Assembly: GCF_023898865.1 (NCBI RefSeq)
Contig: NZ_JAGSOV010000049.1
Location: 1 to 64,000 of the forward strand
Reading direction: 5' to 3'
Length of the DNA stretch: 64,000 nucleotides
From: Pseudonocardia humida
GTDB taxonomy: Bacteria; Actinomycetota; Actinomycetes; Mycobacteriales; Pseudonocardiaceae
Part shown: piece after piece, positions 32,430-40,075 of the stretch
Position numbering within the stretch: position 1 is the stretch's first letter
Layout of the letters: each line of letters starts with the position of its first letter
Notes under the pieces: model-generated
The model's database searches: none
What the model was told of the DNA's origin: nothing
What the model saw: the letters and a program-made list of their open reading frames with translations, nothing else
Position numbers and translations under genes: made by a program

Positions 32430-33494
32430 ATGTACGAGAAGGACGGCGAGAAGTACTTCATCGTCGATTCGCACAGCCACTTCTGGGACGCCAGCCGGGA
32501 GAACTGGAAGCCCGGCCAGGAGCAGTACGCGAAGGGCTGGATCGACTGCTTCTACGGCTACCACCAGCTCGGCCCGCCCGAGACCCACTGGGACTACGAG
32601 AAGTACCTCAAGGTCAGCCCCGAGGACTTCGAGCGCGACATGTTCGTCGAGGGCCACGTCGACCACGCGATCTTCCAGTCGACGTACCTCAAGGAGTGGT
32701 ACACCGAGGGCTTCAACACGATCGACCAGAACGCGCAGCTCCTGGACAAGTGGGGCGACCGGCTGATCGTCAACGGCCGGTTCGACCCGCGCGACGGCGA
32801 CGCCGGGCTCAAGCAGCTCGAGGAGGACATCGCCAAGTACAACTGCAAGGGCGTCAAGCTCTACACCGCGGAGTGGAACAACGGCTCGCGCGGCTACAAG
32901 CTCTCCGACCCCGAGGCCTACCGGTTCCTGGCCCGCGCCCAGGAGCTGGGCATCAAGAACGTCCACGTGCACAAGGGCCCGACCATCTGGCCGCTGGACA
33001 AGGACGCCTTCGACGTCTCCGACGTCGACCACGCGGCCACCGACTTCCCCGACCTGAACTTCGTCGTCGAGCACGTCGGGCTGCCCCGCATCGAGGACTT
33101 CTGCTTCATGGCGGTGCAGGAGCCCAACGTCTACGCCGGGCTCTCGGTGGTGATCGGCGGCCTGATGCACGCCCGGCCGAAGTTCTTCGCCAAGGTGATC
33201 GGCGAGCTGATGTTCTGGGTCGGCGAGGACAAGATGCTCTTCGGCGGCGACTACAACATCTGGGTGCCGAAGTGGCAGATCGAGGGCTTCGTCGACTGGC
33301 AGATGCCCGACGACGAGGCGTTCACCGACTACGCCAAGCTCACGACGGCCACCAAGAAGAAGATCCTCGGGCTGAACGCGGCGAAGCTCTACGACATCCC
33401 GGTGCCCGCCGAGCTGCAGCTGCCCACCACGGCCGACGAGTCGATGCAGCCCGGTGAGGAGCTGGTGCGCGACACCGCCGGGGCCCAGGCGTGA
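32430..33494 (+). CDS. Amidohydrolase family protein of monooxygenase-associated type
   Basis: 354 aa TIM-barrel metal hydrolase (Amidohydro_2). Metal motif DSHSHFWD (H15, H17); further ligands in IKNVHVHKGP and FVVEHVGLP, and FGGDYNI near the C-terminal end with the catalytic Asp. Close relatives lie in propane/acetone monooxygenase clusters, where the protein is needed for maturation or activity of the diiron enzyme rather than known hydrolysis. Lower codon extremity and many Lys/Glu make it look well expressed. Shares the operon with adh and DUF59. Confidence 0.9.
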   Translation: MYEKDGEKYFIVDSHSHFWDASRENWKPGQEQYAKGWIDCFYGYHQLGPPETHWDYEKYLKVSPEDFERDMFVEGHVDHAIFQSTYLKEWYTEGFNTIDQNAQLLDKWGDRLIVNGRFDPRDGDAGLKQLEEDIAKYNCKGVKLYTAEWNNGSRGYKLSDPEAYRFLARAQELGIKNVHVHKGPTIWPLDKDAFDVSDVDHAATDFPDLNFVVEHVGLPRIEDFCFMAVQEPNVYAGLSVVIGGLMHARPKFFAKVIGELMFWVGEDKMLFGGDYNIWVPKWQIEGFVDWQMPDDEAFTDYAKLTTATKKKILGLNAAKLYDIPVPAELQLPTTADESMQPGEELVRDTAGAQA

Positions 33495-34189
33495 CCGCGC
33501 CGGCGCACGCGCCGGCCCCGACGCACGTGCAGGACCTCGTCTGGGCCGCGCTCGGCACGGTGCTCGACCCCGAGCTGGACGAGCCGATCACCGACCTCGA
33601 CTTCGTCGAGTCGTGGTCGGTCTCCCCGGACGGGGTGGCGACCGTGCGGCTGCGGCTGCCGACGTTCTTCTGCGCGCCGAACTTCTCGTTCCTGATGGTC
33701 GCCGACGCGCACGACGCGGTGTCGGCGGTCCCGGGGGTGGCGCGCGCGGAGGTGACGCTGGCCGACCACCACGCCGCCGACGAGATCAACGGCGGGGTGG
33801 CCGCGCAGTCCGGGTTCGTCGCCACGTTCGGCGCGGAGGCCGTGGCCGAGCTGGACGAGCTGCGCGCCAAGTTCCTGACGAAGGCCGCGTTGGCCGGGCA
33901 GGACGGCGTGGCCCGGCCGCTGGTCGACCGGGGCGCCACCCCGGAGGACCTCGCGGCGACCACGCTGGGGGCGGTGCCGCCCTCGCCGGAGCTCGACCGG
34001 CTGCGCCGTCGCCGGGCCGCCCTCGGGCTGCCCAGCGGCGACGACGCCCCGCTGCTGATCACCGACGACGGCAGTCCGGTCCCGGTCGGGAGCATCCCGC
34101 TGCACCTGCGCCGGGCGCGGTTGCAGCGGGTCGGGATCGAGACCAACGGGGAGTACTGCAAGAGCCTGCTCAAGACCCGCTACGCCTGA
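33491..34189 (+). CDS. DUF59/MIP18-type iron-sulfur or metal-centre assembly protein
   Basis: 232 aa. The N-terminal ~110 residues are a DUF59 domain: VLDPELDEPITDLDFVESWSV with the DPE motif; FFCAPNFSFLMVADAHDAVS holds the conserved Cys region. The C-terminal half is specific to the monooxygenase-linked subgroup and ends TNGEYCKSLLKTRY. GTG 33491 overlaps the amidohydrolase stop (GTGA). Likely helps assemble a metal centre for an enzyme made with this operon. Confidence 0.85.
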   Translation: MTAPAHAPAPTHVQDLVWAALGTVLDPELDEPITDLDFVESWSVSPDGVATVRLRLPTFFCAPNFSFLMVADAHDAVSAVPGVARAEVTLADHHAADEINGGVAAQSGFVATFGAEAVAELDELRAKFLTKAALAGQDGVARPLVDRGATPEDLAATTLGAVPPSPELDRLRRRRAALGLPSGDDAPLLITDDGSPVPVGSIPLHLRRARLQRVGIETNGEYCKSLLKTRYA

Positions 34190-34197
34190 CCCGGGCT

Positions 34198-34262
34198 CCG
34201 TCGAGAACGAAGTCGTTGCCGTCTTGGACCGGTCCAACCGACAACGACTTCGTTCTCGACGG
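34198..34262. terminator. Perfect 21-bp hairpin with nested palindrome, bidirectional terminator
   Basis: Bases 34198-34218 pair perfectly with 34242-34262 (21 bp). The 23-base loop contains a further perfect 14-bp palindrome, TTGGACCGGTCCAA (34224-34237). It lies between the convergent DUF59 and methyltransferase stops (34189 and 34268), as expected of a two-way terminator, but there is no U-run and the length and perfection are unusual. Confidence 0.65.
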
Positions 34263-34267
34263 TGGGG

Positions 34268-34993
34268 TCAGGGGCGCGGGCGGGCGGTGAGCAGGTGGAA
34301 TCGGTTGACCAGTCGGTAGCCGCCGTCCGGGGTGCGGTACTCGGCGCAGCGCCGCAGGAGCGCCTCGCGGACGGCGGCCGGGCCGGCCACCCGGGCCGCG
34401 ACCGTGCCGATGCCCGCCGCCAGGACCGGGCCCACCAGCGCGTCGGCGTCCGGGTAGTGGAACGGGACGTCCACGTCCTCGGTGGTGATCGGGTGCAGGC
34501 CGGCGAGGTCGACCAGCCGGCTGATCCGGCCCGGCTCGGTGATCGGCAGCGGGTCGCGCCGCGGCGGCGGGCGCGGCGGCAGCCACTGCGCCAGCGCCTC
34601 GCCGAACGCACGCAGGTCGCACTCCGACTCCCGGCCCCACAGCGTGATCACCACGATCGGCGCGACCGCCGCCGAGCGCCGCAGGATCGAGACCGGGTCG
34701 GCCGCGTGCATCAGCAGCTGCACCGCGGCGACCACGTCGAACGGGCCGGGCGGGGGCTCGTGCGCGTCGCCGACGCGGAACTCGCCCCCGGGGACCCGCG
34801 CCGCCGCGGCCGCGACCGCGGCGGGATCGGCGTCGATGCCGGTGACCACCGCGCCCCGCTCGGCGGCCGCGGCGGCGAACTCACCGCTGCCGCAGCCCAG
34901 GTCGAGCAGCCGGGTGCCCGGGCCGACGCCGGCCCGGTCGAGGGCCAGCGCGTGCAGCGGCGCCGCCCAGCCCCGCGGCCCGTCCTGCGCCAC
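34268..34993 (-). CDS. Class I SAM-dependent methyltransferase
   Basis: 241 aa. Motif I LLDLGCGSGEFAAAAAERGA, motif II GIDADPAA, motif III FDVVAAVQLLMHAADP. The rest is a poorly conserved acceptor domain; the RFHLLTARPRP C-terminus is normal. GTG 34993 is 8 bases from the stop of the MetE-like gene, so they are one operon. Substrate unknown; next to a methionine synthase-like enzyme it could use the methyl cycle, though this is only context. Confidence 0.83.
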   Translation of the reverse strand: MAQDGPRGWAAPLHALALDRAGVGPGTRLLDLGCGSGEFAAAAAERGAVVTGIDADPAAVAAAAARVPGGEFRVGDAHEPPPGPFDVVAAVQLLMHAADPVSILRRSAAVAPIVVITLWGRESECDLRAFGEALAQWLPPRPPPRRDPLPITEPGRISRLVDLAGLHPITTEDVDVPFHYPDADALVGPVLAAGIGTVAARVAGPAAVREALLRRCAEYRTPDGGYRLVNRFHLLTARPRP

Positions 34994-35001
34994 GACGCCG
35001 C

Positions 35002-36120
35002 TCAGCCCCAGACGTCCTGCGCGACCCGCACGATCAGCCGCAGCTTGGCGACCTGGTCGTCGTAGGTCAGCTCGTTGCCCTCCACCGTGGAGGAGAAGCC
35101 GCACTGCGGCGACAGGCACAGCTGGTCGAGCGGGACGTACTTGGCGGCCTCGTCGATGCGGCGCTTGAGCGCGTCGGCGTCCTCCAGCTCGCCGCGCTTG
35201 GTGGTGACCAGCCCGAGCACCACCTGCTTGCCCGGCGGCACGAACCGCAGCGGGGCGAACCCGCCGGAGCGCTCGTCGTCGAACTCGCAGAAGAAGCCGT
35301 CCACGGCCAGCTCGCCGAACAGCGCCTCGGCCACGAAGTCGTAGCCGCCCTCGGCCGCCCACGAGGACCGGAAGTTGCCCCGGCACATGTGGGTGGTGAC
35401 CTTCATGTCGGCCGGGCGGTCGGCGATCGCGGCGTTGATCTGCTTGATGTAGCGCAGGTGCTGGTGGTCGGCGTCCTCGCCGCGGGCGGCCATCTCGGCG
35501 CGCTGCGCGGGGTCGTTGAGGTAGGCCAGCGAGGTGTCGTCGAGCTGCAGGTAGCGGCAGCCCAGCTCGCCCAGCGCGCGGACCTCGTCGGCGTAAGCGG
35601 CCGACAAGTCGGACCAGAACTCCTCGACGTCGGGGTAGACGGCGCGGTCGATGGCCGCGGTGCCGCCGCGGTAGTGGACCATGCTGGGCGAGGGGATGGT
35701 CAGCTTCGGCACCGCCGTCGTGACCGCGGACCGCAGGTAGCGGAAGTCGTCGGCGAAGATCGGCTCGTCCAGCCGGACCTTCTCCCGGATCGCCAGCCCG
35801 GCCGAGGTGAACGCGCCCTCGCCCTGGGCGTTCACCATCCGCACCCGGATCTGCTCGTCGGTCTTGGCGACCCCGCCCAGCCGGTAGATGAAGTCCATGT
35901 GCCACGACGTGCGGCGGAACTCGCCGTCGGTGGCCGCCTGCAGCCCGACCTCCTCCTGCATGGCCACGGCCTCGGTGATCGCCGAGTCCTCCGCGGCGCG
36001 CAGCCCGTCGGCGTCGAGCTCGCCAGCGGCGAACCGCTCCCGGGCGGCCAGCAGGGCCGGGGGTCGCAACAGGCTGCCGACGTGGTCGGCGCGGAACGGC
36101 GCCGCGGTGCGTCCAGACAT
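35002..36120 (-). CDS. Cobalamin-independent methionine synthase II-like methyltransferase
   Basis: 372 aa, the MetE C-terminal domain alone (UROD/MetE fold; YxjG/YxjH-like). N-terminal FRADHVGSLLRP is diagnostic. Zinc ligands: His244 and Cys246 in THMCRGNF, Cys340 in LCLSPQCGF. The D195 in LQLDDTSLAY matches the substrate-binding Asp. It lacks the N-terminal half of MetE, so folate use is uncertain; members transfer methyl or alkyl groups to thiols (homocysteine, or coenzyme M in EaCoMT). ATG 36120, 35 bases after the IclR gene. Confidence 0.87.
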   Translation of the reverse strand: MSGRTAAPFRADHVGSLLRPPALLAARERFAAGELDADGLRAAEDSAITEAVAMQEEVGLQAATDGEFRRTSWHMDFIYRLGGVAKTDEQIRVRMVNAQGEGAFTSAGLAIREKVRLDEPIFADDFRYLRSAVTTAVPKLTIPSPSMVHYRGGTAAIDRAVYPDVEEFWSDLSAAYADEVRALGELGCRYLQLDDTSLAYLNDPAQRAEMAARGEDADHQHLRYIKQINAAIADRPADMKVTTHMCRGNFRSSWAAEGGYDFVAEALFGELAVDGFFCEFDDERSGGFAPLRFVPPGKQVVLGLVTTKRGELEDADALKRRIDEAAKYVPLDQLCLSPQCGFSSTVEGNELTYDDQVAKLRLIVRVAQDVWG

Positions 36121-36155
36121 GCCCTCGAACCTAGTGCCCCCCGCCGGAGGGACGC

Positions 36156-36908
36156 TCACCCGACGGGCAGGGCCGCGACCCGGGACCCGGCGCGGCGCAC
36201 CCCCCGTTCGAGCTCCCACCGGCGGGCGGCGAAGTCGGCCCGGCTGACCGAGACGCCCAGCCCGGCCACGACCTCGCCGTCGGGCCCGAGCACCGGCACC
36301 GCCAGCCCGGCCACGCCTGCCGCGTACTCCTCGACCTCGACGGCGACCCCTTCGGCGCGCACCCGGCGCAGCTCCCGGTCGAGCCCGCGGCGGTCGGCGA
36401 CGGTGTGCGGGGCGAGCGCGGGCAGCCCGACGCGGCCCAGCAGCTCGGTCAGCCGGGGCCCGCGCAGCCCGGACAGCACCGCCTTGCCGGCCGCGGTGGC
36501 GTGCGGGGCCGTCGGCTCGCCCGCCCGCAGGCCGGGGGCCAGCGGGTGCTCGGGGCAGTCGTCGACGTGCGCCACCACGACGTCGGCGTCGCGGCGGGCG
36601 ACCAGGTAGGCGGCCGCGCCCAGCTCCAGGTGCACCTCGTGCAGCACCGTGCGGACGGCGGCCGGCGGGCGCACCTGCTCGGCCAGGCTGTGCTGCAGCT
36701 CGGCCACCCGGTAGCCCAGGCCGTAGCCGCGCACCTCGTGCAACCGCACCAGGTAGCCCTGCTCGACCAGCGTGCCCAGCGCGCGGTAGACCGTGGGCAG
36801 GGGGCAGCCGAGCCTGCGGGCGATCGCCTTCGGGGTGATCCCGTCGCCCGCGGCGGCCACCGCCTCCATGATCCGCAACGCGCGGGTGACCGACGACGCT
36901 GCTGCCAC
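36156..36908 (-). CDS. IclR family regulator
   Basis: 250 aa. N-terminal winged HTH (residues ~5-60: VTRALRIMEAVAAAGDG, KAIARRLGCPLPTVYRALGTLVEQGYLV) and IclR effector domain with the typical TAAGKAVLSGL and EYAAGVAGLAVPVLGPDGEVVAGLGVS. GTG 36908 fits the family start better than the in-frame TTG at 36929. First gene of an operon with the MetE-like enzyme and methyltransferase, so it probably regulates them and itself. GTTGGGTACAAC (36919-36930) just upstream is a possible half-palindromic site. Confidence 0.87.
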   Translation of the reverse strand: MAAASSVTRALRIMEAVAAAGDGITPKAIARRLGCPLPTVYRALGTLVEQGYLVRLHEVRGYGLGYRVAELQHSLAEQVRPPAAVRTVLHEVHLELGAAAYLVARRDADVVVAHVDDCPEHPLAPGLRAGEPTAPHATAAGKAVLSGLRGPRLTELLGRVGLPALAPHTVADRRGLDRELRRVRAEGVAVEVEEYAAGVAGLAVPVLGPDGEVVAGLGVSVSRADFAARRWELERGVRRAGSRVAALPVG

Positions 36909-36967
36909 GCCTGCCAGTGTTGGGTACAACGGTCACCTCCGCACCCACCTACCGAACGGGATATTCG

Positions 36968-37042
36968 ATGAGCGAGCTTGCGAGCGGATCATCAGCACAG
37001 CGCTTGCGCGAAGCGCCGGCCGAGCTCTGCGAGGTCGGGTGA
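36968..37042 (+). CDS. 24-codon leader ORF ahead of the DUF2630 gene
   Basis: ATG 36968 to TGA 37040-37042, which overlaps the next ATG (TGATG). It reads MSELASGSSAQRLREAPAEL then a short end; both it and the DUF2630 gene begin ATGAGCGAG. The middle holds an inverted repeat GCGCTT ... AAGCGC. From memory, the GAGCGAGCTTGCGAGCG text resembles dispersed extragenic sequences in actinobacteria, so this may be a repeat element rather than a gene. Confidence 0.35.
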   Translation: MSELASGSSAQRLREAPAELCEVG

Positions 37043-37296
37043 TGAGCGAGCCGACGGACGACGCCGCACTGCACCGGCGCATCGACGAACTGGTGGCCGA
37101 GGAGCACCGGCTGGAGCGCGCGCACGTCGGCACCCCGCTCTCCGACGACGAGCAGGCCAAGCTGGCCGACATGGGCGTGCAGCTCGACCGGCTGTGGGAC
37201 CTGCTGCGCCAGCGCGACGCCCGGCGCCGGGCCGGCCTCGACCCGGACGAGGCCCAGGAGCGCCCGGGGGGCGTCGTCGAGGGCTACCAGCAGTAG
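37042..37296 (+). CDS. DUF2630 family protein
   Basis: 84 aa, a complete small helical protein of unknown function found across actinobacteria. Family marks: LHRRIDELVAEEHRLERAH, LDRLWDLLRQRDARRRAG and the end GGVVEGYQQ. A hairpin of helices with many charges, probably a coiled coil. ATG 37042, coupled by TGATG to the leader ORF. Confidence 0.88.
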   Translation: MSEPTDDAALHRRIDELVAEEHRLERAHVGTPLSDDEQAKLADMGVQLDRLWDLLRQRDARRRAGLDPDEAQERPGGVVEGYQQ

Positions 37297-37427
37297 CCGG
37301 CGGCGCTCCCCGCGGGGGCCGCCGCCGACCTTCCCGGCGGCGGCTTCCCGCCATGATCACTCTCACACCGGCGGGCCGGGACCGTCCTGAGTGGCCGGAT
37401 CGACCCCCGCTGGGCCAGCATCGAGGC

Positions 37428-38045
37428 ATGCAGGTCACCCCGCTCACCCCCGAGCGGCTCGTCGACGAGGTCGTCGGGCTGGTCGAGGCCAGGTCGCAGC
37501 GGGTGCGCGTGGCGCTGGACGGCCCGCGGCCCACCGGGCCCGTCGAGCTGGCCCGGCGCGCGGCCGAAGCACTGACCGCGCGTGGCCGGGCCGCAGTCGT
37601 CGTGGACGCGGACGACTTCCTGCGCCCGGCGTCGGTGCGCCTGGAGTACGGCCGCGAGGATCCCGACGAGCTGCTCGACGGCTGGCTGGACGTCGCGGGC
37701 CTGCGCCGCGAGGTGCTCGAACCGGCCGCCCCGGACGGCTCGGGGCGGGTGCTGCCGCGGCTGTGGAACGCCGCCGCCGACCGCGCCTACCGCGACCGGT
37801 ACGTGCAGCTGCCCGCCGACGGCGTGGTGCTGCTGGCCGGGGCCCTGCTGCTGGGGCGCGGGCTGCCGCTGGACGCGGCGGTGCACCTGCGGATGAGCGG
37901 ACCGGCCCTGCGCCGCGGATTGCCACCCGAACTGTTGTGGACGGTTCCGGCGCACGAGCGCTACGCGCGGGAGAATGACCCCGAGGGGATCGCCGAGCTG
38001 GTGGTCCTCGCCGACCATCCGGACCGACCGGCGGTGCGGAGGTGA
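37428..38045 (+). CDS. Uridine kinase-like protein with degenerate P-loop
   Basis: 205 aa. The frame follows the actinobacterial uridine-kinase-like family (DADDFLRPASVRLEYGREDP, the middle VLEPAAPDGSGRVLPRLW and VVLLAGALLLGRGLPLDAAVHL). The Walker A position, normally ALDGPDAAGKTTLA-like, is here ALDGPRPTGPVELA (29-42): the GK[S/T] is gone. ATP binding by this site is therefore unlikely; it may be a non-catalytic relative. ATG 37428. Confidence 0.75.
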   Translation: MQVTPLTPERLVDEVVGLVEARSQRVRVALDGPRPTGPVELARRAAEALTARGRAAVVVDADDFLRPASVRLEYGREDPDELLDGWLDVAGLRREVLEPAAPDGSGRVLPRLWNAAADRAYRDRYVQLPADGVVLLAGALLLGRGLPLDAAVHLRMSGPALRRGLPPELLWTVPAHERYARENDPEGIAELVVLADHPDRPAVRR

Positions 38046-38072
38046 AGGAGGCTAAGAAGAAGGTGGTGCTGG

Positions 38073-38155
38073 TGGGCGAGGAGGGAGTTGAACCCTCACG
38101 TCCTTTCGGACACACGGACCTGAACCGTGCGCGTCTGCCATTCCGCCACTCGCCC
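38073..38155 (-). tRNA. tRNA-Leu (CAG)
   Basis: Type II tRNA: 7-bp acceptor GGGCGAG/CTCGCCC, D-arm TGGCGGAATGGCAGACGC, anticodon loop TTCAGGT with CAG, a long variable arm (TGTCCGAAAGGACGTG) and T-arm GAGGG-TTCAACT-CCCTC. The CCA end is encoded next to it (38070-38072). Confidence 0.97.
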
Positions 38156-38175
38156 TGACGGGGAAGAAGCTAGCA

Positions 38176-38218
38176 CGCCGCCCGGAGGGGCCTCGAAGGG
38201 GCCCCGTGTCGGGCGGCG
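38176..38218. promoter_or_regulatory. Nested hairpin between tRNA-Leu and fhaA
   Basis: CGCCGCCCG (38176-38184) pairs with CGGGCGGCG (38210-38218), and inside it GGGGCC (38187-38192) pairs with GGCCCC (38200-38205). It lies in the divergent gap that should hold the promoters of both tRNA-Leu and the fhaA operon; a TACGAT -10-like element follows at 38241-38246. Role unknown. Confidence 0.4.
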
Positions 38219-38287
38219 ACAAGGCGCTGGATAGCACAGATACGATCGGGGCTGTCAGCAACACGCCGAGGGAACGGAGGAAGATCG

Positions 38288-39481
38288 TTGGGTCGCGTCG
38301 ACAGGTTCGAGCGCCGTCTGCAAGGGATGGTGGGCGATGCCTTCGCGCGGGTTTTCGGTGGCAGCGTCGTCCCGCAAGAAGTGATGGGCGCGCTGCTCAG
38401 GGAGGCCGAGGACCACATCGAGGAGCTCGCCGGAGGACGCCTGCTGGCGCCCAACCGGTACACCGTGCTGCTCGGACCGACCGATCTTGCCCGCATGGCG
38501 GGCGACCACCAGGCGGAGATCGTGAACTCGCTGTCCACCTCGGTCGCCGAGCAACTCGCCGACCAGGGGTGGGACACCTACGGCGAGGTCGTAGTCTTTC
38601 TGGAGCGCTCCGATGCGCTGCACACGGGACAGTTCCGCACCCGCTCATCCGTGGACCCCGACGCCTCCCGCCGGGACGCCATCCGAGCACGCGACGCAGG
38701 AGAAGCACCCATGAGCCAGCAACCGGGCCACCCCGAGGAGAACGGGCAGTACGGCTACGACCGTGGCGCCCCCGGCGGATACGGGCAGCAGACGTACGCC
38801 CCGCCCGCCTACGACCAGCGAGGGGGGTACGACCAGGGCGCCCAGCAGGGGTACGACCAGCAGGGCTACGGCCAGCAGGGCGGTTACCCGCAGCAGGGCG
38901 GCTATGGGGGCCAGCAGGGCGGCGGCTACGGCGGCCAGCAGCAGCCCGGCTACGGCCAGCCCGGCTACGGCGGCCAGCCCGGCGGCGGCTACCCCCCGCA
39001 GCCCGGCTACGACCAGGGCTACGGCCAGCAGGGCGGCGGCTACGGCGGCCAGCAGCAGGGCTACGCCCCCGGCGGCTACGACCAGGGCTACGGCCAGCAG
39101 GGCGGCGGCTACGGCCAGCAGGGCGGCTACGGCCAGCAGGCGCCGTACGACCAGGGCTACGACGCCGGCTACGACCAGGGCGGCTACGGCGGCTACGGGT
39201 CGGCCTCGCTGAGCCTGGACGACGGCTCGGGCCGCACGTTCGACCTGACCCCCGGCACGCACGTCATCGGCCGCGGCCAGGACTCGTCGTTCCGGCTCCC
39301 GGACACCGGTGTCTCCCGGCGCCACCTGGAGATCAACTGGGACGGCCGGACCGCCACGCTGAACGACCTCGGGTCCACCAACGGCACCACGGTGAACGGC
39401 AACCCGGTCCAGACCTGGCAGCTCAACGACGGTGACGTCATCCGGGTGGGCCATTCGAGCCTGGTCTTCCGCACCCGGTAA
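38288..39481 (+). CDS. fhaA: FhaA: FHA-domain phosphothreonine reader with DUF3662
   Basis: 397 aa. DUF3662 domain at 1-125 (GRVDRFERRLQGMVGDAFAR, VVPQEVMGALLREAED), a long low-complexity linker of Tyr-Gly-Gln-Gln-Gly repeats (about 145-305), and a C-terminal FHA domain (310-397: HVIGRGQDSSFRLPD, VSRRHLEIN, DLGSTNGTTVNG). It reads Thr-phosphorylation from PknA/PknB and, in mycobacteria, binds the MviN/MurJ pseudokinase to control wall synthesis. Start TTG 38288 after GGAGGA. Heads the operon. Confidence 0.95.
   Translation: MGRVDRFERRLQGMVGDAFARVFGGSVVPQEVMGALLREAEDHIEELAGGRLLAPNRYTVLLGPTDLARMAGDHQAEIVNSLSTSVAEQLADQGWDTYGEVVVFLERSDALHTGQFRTRSSVDPDASRRDAIRARDAGEAPMSQQPGHPEENGQYGYDRGAPGGYGQQTYAPPAYDQRGGYDQGAQQGYDQQGYGQQGGYPQQGGYGGQQGGGYGGQQQPGYGQPGYGGQPGGGYPPQPGYDQGYGQQGGGYGGQQQGYAPGGYDQGYGQQGGGYGQQGGYGQQAPYDQGYDAGYDQGGYGGYGSASLSLDDGSGRTFDLTPGTHVIGRGQDSSFRLPDTGVSRRHLEINWDGRTATLNDLGSTNGTTVNGNPVQTWQLNDGDVIRVGHSSLVFRTR
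38770..39200 (+). repeat. Tandem coding repeats in fhaA
   Basis: Imperfect tandem copies of a unit like GGCTACGGCCAGCAGGGCGG run through the linker of fhaA, encoding YGQQGG, YDQG and YGGQQ blocks. Period is irregular (12-30 bases). Such repeats can expand or contract, so linker length is likely to vary between strains. Confidence 0.85.
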
Positions 39482-39546
39482 CAATCCGCGTGCGGCGGGT
39501 AGGGGAGGATCGATCGACCCACGGAACAGATCGGAGTTGGCGGCGA

Positions 39547-40008
39547 GTGCTGCCGGAGTTGGTGCTGCAGCTGACCAGGGCGGGCTTCCTCGCCCTGCTC
39601 TGGCTGTTCGTGCTCGTCGCGCTCCGCGTGGTGCGGTCGGACCTCTACGCGGCTTCCGGTCTGCGCGCGCTGGTACCCGGCGGTGGTCGGGCGAACGCCC
39701 GCACCGGGCGCGGGCGCACGCCCCGGCAGTTGATCGTCACCGCCGGCGCGCTGGCCGGCACGAGGATCACGTTGGACTCCCGGCCGATCCTGATCGGCCG
39801 GGCCGATGACTCGACCCTCGTGCTCGACGACGACTACGCGTCGACCCGGCACGCGCGCATCGCGCAGCAGGGCGAGGAGTGGTACGTCGAGGACCTCGGG
39901 TCCACCAACGGCACGTACCTCGACCGGGCTAAGGTCACCGGACCCACGCGGGTGCCCCTCGGGGTACCCGTCCGTATCGGCAAGACGGTGATCGAGCTGC
40001 GGTCATGA
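39547..40008 (+). CDS. fhaB: FhaB (FipA): membrane FHA-domain protein
   Basis: 153 aa from GTG 39547, matching the ~155 aa of the mycobacterial protein; a GTG at 39490 would add 19 unusual residues. One N-terminal TM helix (AGFLALLWLFVLVALRVV) and a C-terminal FHA domain (ILIGRADDSTLVLDDDYASTRHARI, DLGSTNGTYLDR). In mycobacteria it is phosphorylated by PknA and links kinases to FtsZ/FtsQ at division. Lies between fhaA and pstP, same direction. Confidence 0.93.
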   Translation: MLPELVLQLTRAGFLALLWLFVLVALRVVRSDLYAASGLRALVPGGGRANARTGRGRTPRQLIVTAGALAGTRITLDSRPILIGRADDSTLVLDDDYASTRHARIAQQGEEWYVEDLGSTNGTYLDRAKVTGPTRVPLGVPVRIGKTVIELRS

Positions 40009-40075
40009 GCAGGACTACGCCGCGCGGCCCAACCAGGGCGCGCCTACCCACCGGACCCACGGGCGGAGCGCCGAG

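Noticed and set aside
35002..36948. One long fused ORF joining the MetE-like gene with the IclR region
   Set aside because: The upstream part is an out-of-frame shadow of the IclR gene, which has a clear HTH in its own frame.
38770..39200. Tandem repeats as a non-coding satellite or CRISPR-like array
   Set aside because: They are in frame within fhaA and encode a regular YGQQGG-type linker between two known domains.
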